From: a bacterium BRH_c32
Lineage (GTDB): Bacteria > Bacteroidota > Ignavibacteria > Ignavibacteriales > Melioribacteraceae
NCBI GenBank assembly: GCA_001516025.1
Contig: LOEU01000024.1
Span: forward strand, 62,001 to 126,000
Direction of reading: 5' to 3'
DNA: 64,000 nt
Shown: positions 63,418 through 64,000 of the stretch, piece after piece
Layout: each line of letters opens with the position of its first letter
Position numbering within the stretch: the first letter of the stretch is position 1
Notes under the pieces: generated by a model
Database searches by the model: none
The model's input: the letters and a program-made list of their open reading frames with translations, nothing else
What the model was told of the DNA's origin: nothing
Program-made: the position numbers and the translations under genes

Positions 63418-63646
63418 TCTTATTAGTTCCCGCTAAATCTTCTGAATAGCTGTTTATTTTATCAAACGAATTTTTATTAATTGAACGAATTAGCATTATT
63501 GATAATAGACTTAACATTACTGTTAGAATGATGAAGATCGTAAATGAATTAAGAACGATCTGCTGAAGGGAATCCCCTTTCTGAGTAAAATATATAATGG
63601 AAAAGAAGAACATGAGTAACCCGAATTGAAATATTATTTTGTTCAT
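63410..63646 (-). CDS. small two-span membrane protein
   Basis: Protein of 78 residues from the ATG at 63646, which has GGAG 6 nt before it; the frame extends further upstream without support. Two hydrophobic segments at about 4-20 and 32-54 are followed by a polar tail. It lies between flhG and fliA and overlaps fliA by 8 nt. No family recognised; a role in flagellar placement or fliA expression would be a guess from its location. Confidence 0.65.
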   Translation of the reverse strand: MNKIIFQFGLLMFFFSIIYFTQKGDSLQQIVLNSFTIFIILTVMLSLLSIMLIRSINKNSFDKINSYSEDLAGTNKNE

Positions 63647-63735
63647 TATCTCTCCTTTGTTTCTGATAATTAAACAAACATTATACCAAAGCAAAAAATG
63701 CTCTTTTTAGCTTGAATTGGTTGTTTTTGGGGTTC

Positions 63736-64000
63736 CTAACTAAGGTTTGATATCAGTCTTTGGTTATTATTAGCCAATTGACCGAATTTAATGAATCGTT
63801 CTGCAATTTCTGATATTTCTGATATTATTTGAGATGTCGGTGCGGTTTTTGAAAGTAATTCCTGCGATTTGATCGATTTTGTTACAAGATCAGAACTTGA
63901 TACTAATCCTAACAATTTTACGTCTATGGATAAAAAATGAGTTACAGCTGAATTTAGGTTACTAAATGCTGTTTTTCCTTCTTCTTTGCTCTCACTTTTA
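63736..64000 (-). CDS. flhG: FlhG/FleN-type MinD-like ATPase, C-terminal end
   Basis: The last 88 codons of a gene that continues beyond the right edge, ending in TAG at 63736-63738. The visible sequence (AVTHFLSIDVKLLGLVSSSDL, then TKSIKSQELLSKTAPTSQIISEISEIAERF) matches the C-terminal helices of MinD/ParA-type ATPases that set flagellar number, and the order flhG then fliA is standard. The Walker A region is not in the window, so the assignment rests on this end and on context. Confidence 0.72.
   Translation of the reverse strand, partial: KSESKEEGKTAFSNLNSAVTHFLSIDVKLLGLVSSSDLVTKSIKSQELLSKTAPTSQIISEISEIAERFIKFGQLANNNQRLISNLS

Noticed and set aside
63647-63735. Short hairpin GCAAAAAATGC between flhG and the small membrane protein gene
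   Set aside because: The stem is only 3-4 bp, too weak for a terminator; the genes are probably co-transcribed.
1-64000. CRISPR arrays, insertion sequences, tRNA/rRNA genes, phage modules
   Set aside because: No direct-repeat arrays, transposase-like proteins, terminal repeats or cloverleaf/rRNA sequences were seen. Small RNAs without strong sequence features could be missed by eye.

Overview
This AT-rich window (roughly one third G+C by eye) looks like a chromosomal segment of a Gram-negative, flagellated bacterium of the Bacteroidota/Chlorobiota superphylum, most likely an Ignavibacteria-type organism. The evidence is an outer-membrane flagellum with P- and L-ring genes, a TonB-type protein, an ECF sigma/anti-sigma/DUF6249 set typical of Bacteroidota, an Alvin-type 2[4Fe-4S] ferredoxin as in Chlorobi, Bacteroidota-like TAnnTTTG promoter boxes, and a FliA/FlgM/CsrA/FliW motility control set that most Bacteroidota lack. 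The lineage is inferred from gene content, not from a marker-gene search. I found no rRNA, tRNA, CRISPR array, insertion sequence or prophage.

Region 1 (1-15,676) is housekeeping, mostly on the minus strand: ispF (cut by the left edge), acylphosphatase, an EamA transporter, era, an ECF sigma/anti-sigma pair divergent from a DUF6249 membrane protein, trxB, a Rieske protein with queG, a metallo-beta-lactamase-fold hydrolase, a lipoprotein of the endonuclease/exonuclease/phosphatase fold, a ferredoxin, a TPM/LemA pair, a PFL-family (DUF711) protein with an ACT protein, two related exported TPR proteins with an exported YidD-domain protein, a DUF2442 protein and an acyl-CoA dehydrogenase. Region 2 (15,765-22,674) holds rlmN, a small lipoprotein, a membrane-anchored alpha/beta hydrolase, and a minus-strand pair of a secreted GH3 beta-glucosidase and an esterase lipoprotein.

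Region 3 (23,052-36,644) is sensory: two methyl-accepting chemotaxis proteins, a bacteriohemerythrin, a TonB-domain protein, a porin-like protein, CheW, and a divergent plus-strand operon of three histidine kinases and one stand-alone receiver. The CheW and kinase promoters both match the sigma-28 (FliA) consensus, so this block appears tied to flagellar gene expression.

Region 4 (36,683-64,000) is one long, tightly packed minus-strand flagellar cluster. In transcription order it runs flhG (cut by the right edge), a small membrane protein, fliA, two HDOD proteins, a GAF/kinase-like protein that lacks the catalytic histidine, a SwrB-like membrane protein, flgF, flgG, flgA, flgH, flgI, a FlgJ/lytic-transglycosylase fusion, flgN, flgK, flgL, a Bacillus-type motA-motB pair, fliW, csrA, a receiver-HPt protein, an enteric-type motA-motB pair, two receiver proteins, four genes of sensory, unknown or glycosyltransferase type, then fliC, fliS, fliD, a FliT-like protein and flgM, ending at a strong terminator.

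The most informative regulatory find is in front of flagellin: a near-consensus FliA promoter followed by a leader with a perfectly placed CsrA-type hairpin (GGA in the loop) and a second GGA in the ribosome binding site, in a cluster that also encodes CsrA and FliW. This predicts the FliW-CsrA-flagellin homeostatic switch. A second good FliA promoter drives an operon with two unrecognised proteins, a PAS kinase and a TPR glycosyltransferase directly upstream of flagellin, the best candidate here for an undescribed motility accessory system.
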